Counted from the first letter of the stretch, positions 33,535-46,062 are shown. The stretch is 64,000 bases of DNA from Deinandra increscens subsp. villosa (GCA_039602395.1 JBCNJP010000006.1:40139279-40203278); one strand, 5' to 3'. Program-made: numbers and translations. The notes: generated by a model not told the origin, from the letters alone.

Positions 33535-33850
33535 GTTTCGCTACTTAGTGTCGCCACATAGTTTCGCTAGGTGCACGGGCAGCACTTTCGCTAGGGATTA
33601 CCCGATGACACAGTTTCGCTAGCTAGTTTCGCCCGAAACTGCTGACGCAGTTTCACTAGCTTAGATTCGCTCGAAACTGGTTTGAACTTTCGTTCAGGTT
33701 GGTTCGCTCGGTAGTTTCGTTCGAGCAGGTCTACTTAGTTTCGCGGGCGACACTATAGTTTCGCTAGGTAGTATCGCTGGAAGGAGAACTATACAGTTTC
33801 GCTGTATAGTTTCGCCCAGAGAACAGTGCAGTTTCGCTGGTCGCAGAAAA
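33535..33850. repeat. AGTTTCGCT word cluster in G1
   Basis: Words such as AGTTTCGCT, GTTTCGCCC and their complements recur irregularly, often in inverted pairs, over about 315 bases. The equivalent cluster in G2 is at 35215-35535, with a further one at 36047-36155 next to the TATA box. Confidence 0.75.
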
Positions 33851-33922
33851 CACGTAAATCAGCCTAAAAATCAATCTAACAGTTTCCATACTTCATGCAA
33901 TTCAATATCTAGCATGCATAAG

Positions 33923-36420
33923 TGTCACACCCCCAAATTAACCACTAACGGAGTTTATACCGTTAAGGGGTGCGAGCAAACCAGGACCACAACCATTAGT
34001 TACAAATACTAAACAAATCAGAGTAAAGTCCAAACATTAATAATCAAAACAGTTTAACAGTACGCAGCGGAAAATAAACATAAGTGTCTTAGCACTAACC
34101 ACGTGCTTAAATTACAAAACATGAATTGTTATTAAGTTCCCAAGTTAGAGTTTTAAAATAAGAGATCTTCAAGTGCCATGCCAACCTTCGGCGGATACTC
34201 CTCAGCGATCTGCAAAAGTGAAAACCACACAAGTGTCAACCTAACGGCTGGTGAGTTCACGGTGGGCATGACATGCATTGGCCCGGTCTCATAATCGTAT
34301 GTATCAACATATACATAAGTAATAGTTTTGCAAGGCAATTGCCAAGAGTTAAATTTTTCGAATATGCACTACTTAAGTAAAGGATTAAAGTAGTCAACCG
34401 ATATCGCGGGTAGCTAATCCGGTTTCCATGCACTAAGGAGTCGTACTAGGGCTGAAAGCTGACGTAACAGAGTTCGGCAATAGCCGATGGTTGGTGCCTC
34501 CAGTTGTGTCCCATTTGGGAGGCCCACAACTAAACATAGGCTGACATTGAACTCCGTTCGGCCTCCAACCGGTTGGTTACACATTTGTGTACCGCGGAGC
34601 AGGGTTTGTCAAACCCTCAGTAGATCTACCCAACATCCCCTCGCTTCTCAGATCAACAGTACTAGGTTGAGGACTTTTTAAGTTTTAAGGCATCCTTAGA
34701 AATCATGTGATATCATTTGGTTTAGACTTTAACCTACACTAGTCATATTAAAACAGTTTATCCTGGATTTCATTTTGAAATTCCCAAAAAGAGTTTAAGT
34801 GTCAAATGGTCGTTTCCGGGTTTCAATAGAAGCCCCAAGGATGGACAGTTGCAAGTGTTCCCATAAAACACTCCAACTTCCATAACAGGTATCCCAATTG
34901 TAATACCTCAAAACGTCAGCGTTGTTTATCGTTAAGTTCATTCGTTGTGTCCCAAACGGGCTCACAATTTAAAGGGTTTGTGAAACTCACCTTAGGTTGC
35001 TCAGCTACACTGATATTTAATCCAAGTATTGCTTAATGGAGACCTATGAACACGTTTAGGTCTTAAGTATTAGTTTTGTGTCTAATCTTGACGTTACTAT
35101 GGCCCATAACATAGCACGTTGGAACTATGACACGACATAACAACACACGACACCGATGGTTGATCATAAACAAGGGTTCAAATCAAGTAAATTGCACAAG
35201 TTTGGATTCTGGTCACAATTTCGCTAGCAGTTTCGCTAGGCAGTTTCGCTGTGTGCACGGGTAGCACTTTCGCTAGCCAATACCCGATGACACAGTTTCG
35301 CTAGGCTAGTTTCGCTCGAAACTGTTGGCACAGTTTCGCTAGCCTAGTTTCGCCCGAAACTGGTTTGAACTTTCGTTCAGGGAATTTCGCTCGGTAGTTT
35401 CGTTCGGACAGGTCTGGTTGGTTTACCCGGCGACACTATAGTTTCGCTGTATAGTGTCGCCTGAAGGAGATGTACATAATTTCGCTATATAGTTTCGCCC
35501 AGAGAACTTCACAGTTTCGCTGGTCGCGAAAAACCTACGGATCAGCCTAAAAATCCATCTAACAGCTTCCATATCACATGTAATTCATTATCTAGCATAC
35601 ATAATCATTTACCAACATAAATCAGTAAGCTTTAACACCTTAAACATGCATTTTCATCATCAAATCACCAAAAACACATTTTAACCTAAAATGACCTAAT
35701 CTAGCATAAATCTTCATTATGGATGGATTTCACACGTAAAGTTATAAACTTTATAACAGATCTAGCAATCCTAAGCAACATATCAGAAGATCAAGTGATT
35801 CCATGGAGGTTTGGTCATGCTTTAAAGTAAAACACTAAGAAAACACATATAAATGCATAAAGAATGGTTTTTGGGGACTCACGATTCGATCTAGGGCCGA
35901 ATGAATGAGATGAGATGATGGTTCCTTGATGGTTCTTGGCTGGAATCAGCTGGTCCAGAATATTTCAGGAGAGTGTGTGTGTGTTTTGTATGAAATGAGG
36001 CAAGAATGTGATATCTAGGGTTTTATGTCATTATATATCAGGGCCTAGTTTCGCTGGATAGTTTCGCTGGCCAAGCGAAACTGGCTCTGGTAGTCAGAGG
36101 GTAGACTAGCCGGGCGACACTATAGTTTCGCCCGGTAGTTTCGCTGGAAACCCAAAAGTGACCAGTTTACATTTTAAGCAAGATAAGTACAGTTCATGGG
36201 TTGTCATGCTATTCACAATACTAAATCATGTATTTAAATCACATTGCACATAATAACTATAAGTAATTGAACACATAACACATATGGGCGGGTTTGGTGA
36301 TCAACCAAAGGTCGTGGACGTATTCGGCCTAGTTAAGCATTAGTTACTAAGTTAACACTTATAACGTAACTAACGGAGATTGTCTAACGGAAGTAAACCT
36401 TGAAATTCTCGGATGTCACA
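33923..36420 (-). mobile_element. Solo LTR G2 nested in G1, TSD ATAAG
   Basis: 2498 bp, from TGTCACACCC to GGATGTCACA (minus strand TGTGACATCC...GGGTGTGACA). The 5-bp duplication ATAAG is at 33918-33922 and 36421-36425. The flanks join to give the same sequence as the corresponding internal site of G2 at 35600. The TATA box (minus strand, 36032-36037) is followed by a leader ending in GTGAGT. It lacks primer site and coding region, so it is a solo LTR left by LTR-LTR recombination. Confidence 0.85.
36047..36155 (-). promoter_or_regulatory. TTTCGC words immediately upstream of G2 TATA box
   Basis: On the minus strand the words AGCGAAACT and GGGCGAAACT precede the TATA box at 36037 by 10 to 120 bases. 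A role as upstream promoter element is inferred. Confidence 0.45.
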
Positions 36421-36650
36421 ATAAGCATTTACCAACATCAAACAACAAGATTTAACACCTTAAACATGGATTTTCACATTCAAATCACCAAAAACACATT
36501 TTAAACCTAAAATGACCTAACTAGCATGAATCTTCATTATGGTTTGATTTCAAACGTAAAGTTACAGACTTTATGATAGATCTAGCCTTCCTAAGCATCA
36601 TATCAGAAGATCAAGAGATTACATGAAGATCTAAGCATGCTTTAAGGTAA

Positions 36651-37150
36651 NNNNNNNNNNNNNNNNNNNNNNNNNNNNNNNNNNNNNNNNNNNNNNNNNN
36701 NNNNNNNNNNNNNNNNNNNNNNNNNNNNNNNNNNNNNNNNNNNNNNNNNNNNNNNNNNNNNNNNNNNNNNNNNNNNNNNNNNNNNNNNNNNNNNNNNNNN
36801 NNNNNNNNNNNNNNNNNNNNNNNNNNNNNNNNNNNNNNNNNNNNNNNNNNNNNNNNNNNNNNNNNNNNNNNNNNNNNNNNNNNNNNNNNNNNNNNNNNNN
36901 NNNNNNNNNNNNNNNNNNNNNNNNNNNNNNNNNNNNNNNNNNNNNNNNNNNNNNNNNNNNNNNNNNNNNNNNNNNNNNNNNNNNNNNNNNNNNNNNNNNN
37001 NNNNNNNNNNNNNNNNNNNNNNNNNNNNNNNNNNNNNNNNNNNNNNNNNNNNNNNNNNNNNNNNNNNNNNNNNNNNNNNNNNNNNNNNNNNNNNNNNNNN
37101 NNNNNNNNNNNNNNNNNNNNNNNNNNNNNNNNNNNNNNNNNNNNNNNNNN
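36651..37150. other. Scaffold gap, 500 N
   Basis: Exactly 500 N. The sequence on the left is G1 and on the right is the LTR of element B, so the end of both is hidden. Confidence 0.98.
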
Positions 37151-38154
37151 GCTTGAAGTGAGAATTTCGCTTCAACTTCAACTTCAGCCGGAACATAAAA
37201 AAATTGGCATTCAGCCGGAAATCTTCCAAGCGCAATATTCCTTACACACACACTTAGCTCTCAAAGTTCTGTCTAAAATACAAAGCACAAACGTATTTAT
37301 ACTAAACAATCTGTTGTCTATGAACTGACACAAAGTCATAGTTCTTGGGTCACGAAGTCACACTTCGTGTCTCACTTCGTGGGTCACGAAGTCACACTTT
37401 GTGGCTCACTTCGTGGGCAGCACCTTTTGCATCTTCGACTTGTTCGGATACTTCACATGACGAACCGATTCTGCTCTAACAGACAATTTCATCAGAATCA
37501 GCAAGTTATTCTAAGTGTCTGATCTAGACCATATAGAACAGTATAGACCGTATAGAACACTAAAATAGACCGTATATTTATAACAGCATCAGGTCATCAA
37601 TCAAGAACGTATAGGCTTAATGAAGACCGTATAGTGTTAATCTACGCAGGTCCTCAACCAAGACCGTAGATGTCATTGGGAAGACCGTATTGAGTAACAA
37701 AGACCATTTAGTGTAATATACATCCAGATCGTTAGGCTAGACCGTTTCGTTTATAGTCTAGACCGTTTGGTGTAAACTAGACCATTTGGCACTAGTATTT
37801 ATCAAGACCGTATAAGGCAATTTTAGATCATTTAGAAAAATAAAAATAGATTCAAGAACGTTTAGAGATAATCAAGACCGTTTAATATAACTTAAGACCG
37901 TATACACATAATTAAGACCGTATAGCATTAATCTAGACCGTATAGTTAAAAGTACAATCAAGATTGTTTACTTACAAACAAGACCGTAAAGTACAAATAA
38001 CTAAGACCATATGAAATATACCTAAACGGTCTAAATTCTATACTTAATCACAATTACAAAATCTTTAGGTAACTTCAAATCTTTAGGAAGACTTCACCAG
38101 CAAGACTGAACGGTGAAGAGTTTGAGTTGCCACCAACCAAAGATGGGACCAACA
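37151..38154 (-). repeat. Copia B 3' LTR, truncated by gap
   Basis: It starts on the minus strand with TGTTGGTCCCATCTTTGG at 38154. It carries some twenty AGACCGT words at 37520-38040 and a TCACGAAGT/ACTTCGTG cluster at 37345-37425, followed by a TATA box (tataaata, 37294-37301). The LTR end lies in the gap. Confidence 0.7.
37520..38040 (-). repeat. Degenerate AGACCGTATAG array in LTR B
   Basis: AGACCGTATAG and close variants (AGACCGTTTGG, AGAACGTATAG) recur about twenty times at irregular spacing of roughly 15-45 bases. On the transcribed strand the word is CTATACGGTCT. Spacing is too irregular for a simple satellite. Confidence 0.75.
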
Positions 38155-38172
38155 AATTCCCCATTTGGTTGA
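38155..38172 (-). promoter_or_regulatory. Polypurine tract of copia B
   Basis: The minus strand reads CAACCAAATGGGGAATT directly before the LTR start, a plausible priming tract for plus-strand synthesis. Confidence 0.65.
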
Positions 38173-41100
38173 AATACTAACCTCTTACAGCAACATTACC
38201 TGCGTTGATCCAGCAGCTTTAACAAGAATCTCCAATACTTCCTTTCAAGTTTCTCGTATTCAGGAATGATGCAAGTGATTGGAGTTTCCCATAAATACCA
38301 CAGATCTTATCTCTTGAATTTCTTCAATTCAGAGTAATGCCACAGCTCATGCTTCCTTTGAGATACTCGTAGTAGATAACTTCGATGTAACAGCCGAAGT
38401 TCAATTGCAGCAAATAGTCAAATAGTCTCAGCACCCTCTCCTTTAATTCCCAGTTCATGGGTCTGACCGCTGTAATACCAGTTCTTGTTAGGAAATTTGC
38501 TCTATTTACCTTCGATCTTCTTGATCTTTACGTTACTACCAATATTCCTGTAGATTTCTCTATGTGGAATAAGTGCATGTTACTTCTCAAACTTCTTAAA
38601 TTCTGCATGTTCTTGGTCTTTGGTCTACCTGTTGAGACGATTGATATAGGCTGCATGGATTATTTCTTGATCTTTCATACCTTTTTCAGCATTGGTATGA
38701 TTAATTCTATCTAGCCTTCTCAATTGTTTCAGCTCCTAAGAGAATAGCTTCAGGAGATTAGTTTTCAAGTCGAATAACTACACATATCCATTTCTCTGCT
38801 TCACAATGAACGCATCAAATTTAGGGTTGTATTTCCAATAAAAGGTTTCTAAGTTGGTAGGCATGTATTTTAGCTTCTTATCAGTGAATTACAGAAGAAC
38901 CATCCTGTTAGGTGCCATTTCCTTCCATTCATCTACCAGTGTGAGGGTGTCCTTGTTCTTATGAGCTTCAACTCTTTCTCTTTCTCCCTCTTCAATGCTT
39001 CGCTTCTTCAAGTTGCTTTCTTCGTTCATATAGTCTTTTATCATATTGCGAAGACCCGGAAATTGCTTACGAATGTAGCTCTTGCGCTCAACAATCCGAG
39101 CTACCAGAAAGTCACGAAGATAAGGTATGTTCATCTGACTAACAATAGCATTAACCGTTTTAGGAGACGAAGGTGTAGGAACAATTCAGAAGGATATTTG
39201 GGGGGTGGTTGATATTGGGAGTGGATTTCATAGAGTTTCTCCTTCAGGTTGTCATTGACTTGGACATAATCAATGACCCTATTAGTATCAGCATAAGGAT
39301 TAACCAATGGATCAGAAAGTATTTCTTCAGCAGCACCTTCAGAAAGTATTTCTTCAACAACACATTCATTTAGTGGTATTAGCTTCTGAATTTGGCTTTA
39401 TCGGCTCAGAACCTTTACCTACAGTTACCGAAGGAGTAAGACCAACCATAAGTTTGGCTATTTCTTCATCTTTCTTCAAAAATTGCAAGATAATATCACG
39501 GTCTCTAGCCTCACGTGCTTCACAAAAACGCCTTTTTTTCTTCTTATTGTTCTTTTCCTTTATGTCATATTCTTCTTGAGGTATCATCTTCCTTTTACCT
39601 TTATCTTTGGCTGAAGCTTTTGGAGTGGAAGAACATGGAGCAGTTGAGACTGGATCTAACACTTCAGGATCAACAGCATTCATAGATTCATTCAGGCCTC
39701 GAAGGATATTTTCAGTCATAACTTGGTAAGAGTAATCAGGCCTTAAAACAGCAATTTGACCTCTACCCTCCATAGACCTTTCATATTCTTCTCTGGTCAT
39801 CAGATAACGACCACTATTGGTAATGATTATGCTTTGAAGGCTAAGCCAGTTTATGCCAGGCCGAGCAGGAGTGTCATCTGGTTTTGGACCAAATATATCT
39901 TTAGGAAAGGGCTACACCTTAATTGGTTCTTGTGGATCAGTCTTGGTGCCAGTGGATAGAGTTAGTTGAATAGAAAAAGAATGTATGGAGGAGTCTTTGA
40001 TTTCGCATCAACCACAGGAGGTGATGGATAAGATATAAGAGCTTCTTCAGATTGAGGTCCCTCGACATTAACTGCAATGGATTGGATGGGAATGGGCATT
40101 ACTAACTCCTCTTCTTCAGTTTTGATCTCATAGGGTACGTCTTCATCATACTCATCATCTTCGACAAATTTCAGATTGATGAAGTTCAAGGCATTTGACC
40201 TATTGACTAGAAGGTCTTGTCGGTCCGCCAGATCCTCATTGCTTAGAAATTCACTTGGACTCGATGATATTGGTTGAATAGTAGCAACATCTTCATTCTC
40301 TCTAGTAAAAATGACAATACTTCTGTAATTTGGGTCAGAAGCAAGTCTCTCAGCATAAAACTCTCTGAATGCAGATCGGTGGGCATCCAGGAATGATGAA
40401 TCAACATACATGTGATGGATCTCATCACTTTCTGGAGCACCAAGAGGGTTGAGCTAGTATCTGGATTAGAGGAGCAAGTTGTAACTACAAAGACATCTCC
40501 CTTGCTCTTTGAGAACTGGATTCGCCATCTCCAGTAGTTATAGCCAAAGGCTCATTGGTGGAAGAAGAAATTGCTAGTGCAGCCCTTCGAAATATGAGAA
40601 GCTTAATATTTTCAGGCCCTGACACCAACAAATTGATATTCTCATATATCTCATTAATAGTATCATCATACGGTTCATCATTCAGAAAAGAATCTCCACA
40701 GGAGGCATCTATATCTGAATCATTTGATGGAAAATCATCAAAGTTGACATCAAAGTCACTATCATGTAGACTTCCAGAATCGGCCCTTTCATTGCCCATT
40801 TCTTTTCTTGACTAGTTGAACCAAGTTGTTCAACATTTGGTGCTTCAGTCATAGTTTTATCAGGATTGGTCATAGCCCAGTTCCCTTCATCATCCGCAGA
40901 TTCATCACGAACGTTGATATGCCTACTTGATTGAGTAGCAACCACCAAATCCTTTAATCTTTGAATATCTTCAGCTTTCTTGGAGATAATCTAAGATTGA
41001 TTTGAGATAGTCTCTTTGGCAGCATTCAGGCTTGCAGAGAGATGAGAATTCTAAAGTTGAAGATTCTCAACATTGGCTTCAAGCTTATCAACATATTATT

Positions 41101-41650
41101 CATTTTTATGAGATTCAGGTTCGTTCATAACAACTTTTCCGCTTTAGCCTCAACCTCAGCCATGACCCGAGCAGATTGTTTAGGAACGTAGCTTGCTCAA
41201 TAAATGCATCTCCACCTAGTTGGGATAGCAGAGGGTCAACATTCGCTGGAGTGGCATTAGCGGGAGTCTGAAAAGATGGTTGTTCTTCAGTCTTAGATCC
41301 AACTTGTGTTGTTTGCTTCTCCTAAGACAACTTTGACCTTGACTCCCTGTTATAATGGCATTGAATTGATTTATCAATGTCAGCGTCCGAATTAGAATCA
41401 GTCTTGTAGGATTCATCTGATGAAGATTCTCTAACTTGCTTCTGTGTGCCTGAGAACTAGCCATGTCACTTCTAGTTTTTTGCTTTTTGTGGGGTGGAGC
41501 CCTAGCATCAGAGGATTCAGAGTTAGATGAGGACTCTGAGCCAGACTCGTTTTAGTCTTCTCGAGATTTAGATCTAGACTCAGTAGAGTCATCAGATTCT
41601 TACTCATCTTTGATATTTTTATGATCTGAAGGTTGGGGCTCATTTTGGAT
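38173..41650 (-). pseudogene. Post-pol extra ORF region of copia B, broken
   Basis: Main readable blocks on the minus strand: a Ser/Asp/Glu-rich segment (41400-41640), 40485-40799 (acidic, DSDFDVNFDDFPSNDSDID), 39962-40411 (AFREFYAERLASDPNYRS), 39366-39800 (Lys-rich KNNKKKKRRF, possible nuclear localisation signal) and 38889-39134 (MNIPYLRDFLVARIVERK). A block with WKYNPKFDAFIVKQRNG follows at about 38850. Stops separate the blocks. It corresponds in position and general character to the extra ORF of copia A. Function unknown. Confidence 0.55.
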
Positions 41651-41658
41651 CCGAAGGT

Positions 41659-42799
41659 TAGCAATTTTATATCAAAACACACCAAAATCTTTTTGATTTT
41701 ACGAATTTAAGCTAAAACACACCAAAAATCTTTTTGCAATTTTTTAAAATGTAACAAACCAACAGAACAAAATTAAATGCGATAAATTATATTTTTGTGA
41801 GAAAGATCGCAACTTGAGATCATATCAGTAATATGTACTATACTCATTTCAATTTTAGAATAATCAGCATGCAAGCCAAGTTGTGCACGAATACAACATT
41901 TTCATGTTTATTTCAGCCAATACAAATAAATTTTTATAGCTTTTTAATATGCGTTAGGTATTCATTTATCAAGCACAAAAAATCAAGGTACCCACATATT
42001 CAAGTAAATTGATAACCTGACTTATTAAATTTTTGGTTTTTCTCTTATTCATCACATAATTTATATACAGAGACAAGCAGTTCATAGTGTTTCATGCAAA
42101 AAGAAATCAGAACGTTAAATCGTCTACCTTAAGGTCGATCTTTCGATACGCAAATAAGGCCTCAGATTTAACACAATAAGAAAGAGAAAACAAGTTGATA
42201 ATTATATAATTCCACAGCAATCAGGTCGATACTCCCGTACACGCAGAGAAAGCCCGATGAATTATATGAAACACCAAGAAAAATAATGCAGAAGGTTAAA
42301 CGAACAACAATCAGGTCGATCTTTCGATAGGCAGAGAAAGTTCGATCGTTTGACAAAATAAAGAAAATCAAACAAGTTTAAATCTTTCAAAAGAAAGCAT
42401 GCATACACTAGAAGGTTCTCTTATTCTATTTTTGTATTTTCAGATAAGATCAGAATTACACAAAAATAAGAATAGTATTTCACCACAGATTTCAGGCTAG
42501 CATTATATTTATATCATACTTGCATATATCAGATGTGACTAGCACATTCAATGATACAGACAAGTACCTACAGCCTTTCTTCCTATTTTATCCATGATCA
42601 GTATCATATTCTGATGTACTATCATTTCTCACAGGGGTTGGATCACATTTCTCAATTTTTGAATTTTTCAATTTTTTTATGCTTTTTCATTTTGAATACA
42701 AGAAATCACAATCTTTTTGAATTTTTTCATAATTCTCCCCTAAACAGCAAAAACAAAATTGAAATAAAAACAAAAGCAAAAATGATCAACTGAACCAGA
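41659..42799 (-). other. Copia A post-pol spacer (right), with empty plastid-insert site
   Basis: Non-coding. It holds the three GATCGACCT-type repeats (42110-42350) and the CAAAAAGATTTTTG palindromes (41680-41740). At 42744-42747 the sequence is continuous where the left arm carries 1.4 kb of plastid DNA. Confidence 0.75.
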
Positions 42800-43505
42800 T
42801 TACTTGGCTTTTAAGCAAGTAACACCATTGATTTGCAAGAGAAATTGAAAGCGTGTTTTATCAAACGCTTTGGTAAACAAATCAGCCATTTGACAATCAG
42901 TGTGAGTTTTCTGCAAATCAATTAGCTTCTTTTCAAAGCAATCACGAATAAAATGGTATCGAATGTCAATGTGCATAGTTTCTGAATGTTGAACGGGGTT
43001 TTTCGTGATGCATATAGCAGCTGAGTTATCAATAAATATAGGAGTGGTTAGAAGGTTTAAACCATAATCGCGCAACTGCTGTTGAATCCACAAAACCTGT
43101 GAACAACAACTAGAAGCAGCAACATATTCCGCCTCCGCAGTAGTCGTTACAACTAAAGTTCGTTTCTTGCAATGCCACGATACAAGCCCCAGAAATTGGC
43201 AACCGGCAGTAGTGGATTTGAAATTAATTTTACACCCACCGTAATCCGAATCTGAGTAGGTTGATAACTCGAACTTATTATCATTAGGATACCAGATGCC
43301 AAGATCCGGACAACCCTTCCAATAAGCCATGATCCTCTTCACTGCCATCAAATGAGAAACCTTGGGGTCTGCTTGATACCTAGCACACATACAAACGGCA
43401 AACATTATATCAGGTCTAGAAGTAGTGAGATACATTAAGGGCCTAACCATGGCTCGATACAGTGTTGAGTCAACACTGTCACCAGACTCGTCTGGCGCAA
43501 GACCA
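42800..43505 (-). pseudogene. Copia A RNase H domain (right), open
   Basis: 216 codons are open from VRPLMYLTTSRPDIMF to the natural stop after NGVTCLKAK. RNase H acidic residues are visible in YSDSDYGGCK, AEAEYVAAS and FIDNSAAIC. HFIRDCFEKKLIDL and ADLFTKAFD close the domain. This is the best preserved pol segment in the window. It is called a pseudogene because the polyprotein upstream is interrupted by stops. Confidence 0.85.
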
Positions 43506-44830
43506 TGATTAACCTGTATGGGAGTATTGGGAATTCAGATATCTCCAATCTTGAATATGACCAGGACATCATGAACATATTTAGTCTGATGCAAGAAAAT
43601 GCCTTTCACCGACTGATTCACTTGAAGACCCAAAAAGAAATTCATCTCTCCCATGGAACTCATCTCAAACTTTGTTTGCATCACAAGCTCAAATTCTTTG
43701 CAGAGCTTATCGTTTGTACTTTCGAAAATAATGTCATCGAAATAAACTTATACTAGAAGCAGATCGTTCCCTGTTTTCTTTGAGAAAAGCGTGCAGTCAA
43801 CCTTCTCGCGTTTGAAACCATTCTCAAGTAGGTGAGTAGATAACGTCTCATACTAAGCCTGTGGAGCTTGATGAAGACCATACAAAGCTTTATCCAACTT
43901 GTAAACGTGCTCTGGGAAGTCAAGATCATAAAACCCAGGTGGCTGCTTGACATACACTTCTTCACGAATCTTCCCGTTCAGAAAAGCACTTTTAATATCC
44001 ATCTGATACACCTTAAATCCTTTATATGATGCAAAAGCCAAGAAAATGTGAATCACTTCAATCCGAGCTACCGGAGCGTAAACTTCATTGAAGTCGATCC
44101 CTTCTATCTGCGAGAAGCCTTGAACCACCAATCGAGCTTTGTTTCTAACGATGATGCCTCAATGTCCTTTTTACATTTAAACACCTAACGTGTCCCACAA
44201 GGTTCTTTTGAATTCTGGGTAAATCAACATGGTGCCAGACTCCTAATTTCTGGAATTGTTGCAATTCATCCAGCATAGCCTCCACCCAAGAAGAGTCTTT
44301 TAATCTTTGGTCAACAATTTTAGGCTCACCTTGAGATAAAAAGCAAGAATGAAAAACTTCATCTTGAATTCCGGAAACATGAATTTCAGCAATCAGTGCA
44401 TCGACTGAACTGGATAATTGATGTCGTGTGTGAACACCAGAAGTTGGATCTCCAATAATATTGTCTTGTGGATGTATGTTATGAATCCTAAGAGTAATAG
44501 TATCAAGAACCACCACATTGTCTTCAATATTAGTGAAATTCTCATCTGTAACCTCCAAACTAGAAGGATCATCAATTGACTACGTATTTAGAACAGAAGA
44601 ACTAGTGCTTCGTAATGTAATTGAATCATCAATTGGTCCCGATTCAGCATCATGAAAATCACTTTCATCATCATCAGACGAACTAGTAGTTTCCAAAGAG
44701 TAATATTTTGACTAGATGAAGCAGCAGCAGGAACAATAGGAAGCTTCAGAACCTTTGATCCATTCTGATACATTGTATGATGTAGAGAAATAACTAAATC
44801 GTCTTTTGAAGTTTCATCATCAGAAGTAGT
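43506..44830 (-). pseudogene. Copia A linker and reverse transcriptase (right), broken
   Basis: RT blocks at 43853-44131 match the left copy (VYAPVARIE, MDIKSAFLNG, ALYGLHQAPQA). The stop for Trp after QAPQA and the TAA before VYFDDIIF are the same as in the left copy. The acidic linker is at 44145-44558 and beyond. The reading frame differs from the left copy by a few indels. Confidence 0.82.
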
Positions 44831-44911
44831 GCTTGCTGTAGAGAGAGAATTATAAAAAGCATCATAATCAAAGCCTCGATTGAAACCCGGTTTTACTGGT
44901 GTAAAAGAATG

Positions 44912-46062
44912 TCATTGACAATCAACATGAAAATAATTCCCAATTGTCTTGGAAGCATGATTATAAACTTGTTTCATTGTACGTTTATATCCAACAAAAA
45001 TTCCCTCAACAACTTTTTCATCAAACTTGCCAGATTTTTTTAGAAGGACATTACACCCAAACGGTTCAAAAACTAATTGGTTTATGACCTTTACCAAATG
45101 ATAACTTGTTTTATCCGCTTTTGACAATAAGAACGCGATTGAGCACATAAAAGCCATAGCAACAGCCTCAGACCAAAAATTAATTGGCAATTGTGCATCA
45201 GCCACTCCATTTTGTTGAGGAGTACACGGAGCACTAAACTCTTGAATAATACCACGTGAATCACAAAACTCTGTCATACTTGCATTTTTAAATTCGGTTC
45301 CATTATCACTCCGAATGCGACAAATTCATCTCTTGTACGCAGATTCAAACTTGGACAAGAATTTCTGAATTAAAACAGGAGTTTCATCTTTCGTGCGCAT
45401 AAACGCCACCCATGAGAAACGAGAGAAATCAATCGTGATCACCAAACAATATTATTTACCATTAATGCTACGAACATTCACAGGACCGAATAAATCCATG
45501 TGAAGTAACTCCAATGGTGTAACAATCGTATTGATACGTTTGGTAGGATGTGATTTTTTCCGTTGCTTTCCCTTTTTGCAGGAAACGCACACATCATGAA
45601 ATATAAATCGATTCTTTGAAACGCCTTCAACCAGATTATGATTCACCAAATAGTTCATTTTCTGGTAATTGATGTGTCCCATACGGCGATGCCACAAAAT
45701 GGACTCTTTTTCAGTGGCTTTTAAAATAAAACACGTTGTAGGTACTACAGACGAAGACTTAGAATTATGAATACTATCCGTTCATCCGGGATTTTGATTC
45801 CAGGCTTCATGATCAAGCACTCAGAACTTGTGAATACAGTTGTAAATTGTTTGTCACAAATCTGAAACACACTTAGCAGGTTGTGTTGCAACTCTTCCAC
45901 AAATTGTACGCGATAAAAAGTGACACTCTTATTGCCCATTTTTTTGTTAACCGGTAATTCTGCCGCCCTTATTTCCAGCGAAAGTAACATTCCCACAATT
46001 AATTGGTTTCACTTCAGACAGAGGGAGATGTTACCCGTCATGTGCTGGGAAGCTCCACTATC
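44912..46062 (-). pseudogene. Copia A protease and integrase (right), broken
   Basis: The protease site DSGASQHMTG is at 46033-46062. The integrase zinc finger (MWHRRMGHIN, CVSCKKGK) lies at 45560-45697. The second core Asp is in the RSDNGTEF block near 45300. CTPQQNGVADAQLPINFW shows the same deletion of the catalytic Glu region as the left copy. A further frameshift near 45080-45150 is private to this copy. Confidence 0.82.

Larger units (their letters stand above)
32131..36650 (-). repeat. Long LTR G1 (interrupted by G2, runs into gap)
   Basis: It begins TGTCACACCCCC and carries TTAAGGGGTGCGAGC, the typical end of a gypsy-type plant LTR read on the minus strand. It contains about twenty TTTCGC words at 33535-33850. 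It is split by G2 at 33923-36420 and resumes at 36421 until the gap. No ORF of significance. Confidence 0.75.
37151..41658 (-). mobile_element. Copia B, 3' part, fused to copia A
   Basis: On the minus strand this holds the post-pol extra ORF region, a polypurine tract and a 3' LTR that runs into the gap. It has no gag or pol of its own. At 41659 it joins copia A sequence inside the spacer. The two families share the layout pol, spacer, extra ORF, tract and LTR, so the join keeps that layout. Recombination or template switching is possible, and an undetected assembly join cannot be excluded. Confidence 0.65.

Noticed and set aside
34487..34681. 64-codon plus-strand ORF in G2
   Set aside because: Lies in a solo LTR, not conserved as an open frame in G1.
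37520..38040. CRISPR-like array
   Set aside because: Words are short and degenerate, spacers are irregular and not unique, and the context is an LTR in a plant genome.
38457..38714. 85-codon hydrophobic plus-strand ORF
   Set aside because: It is the antisense shadow of the copia B extra ORF tail.
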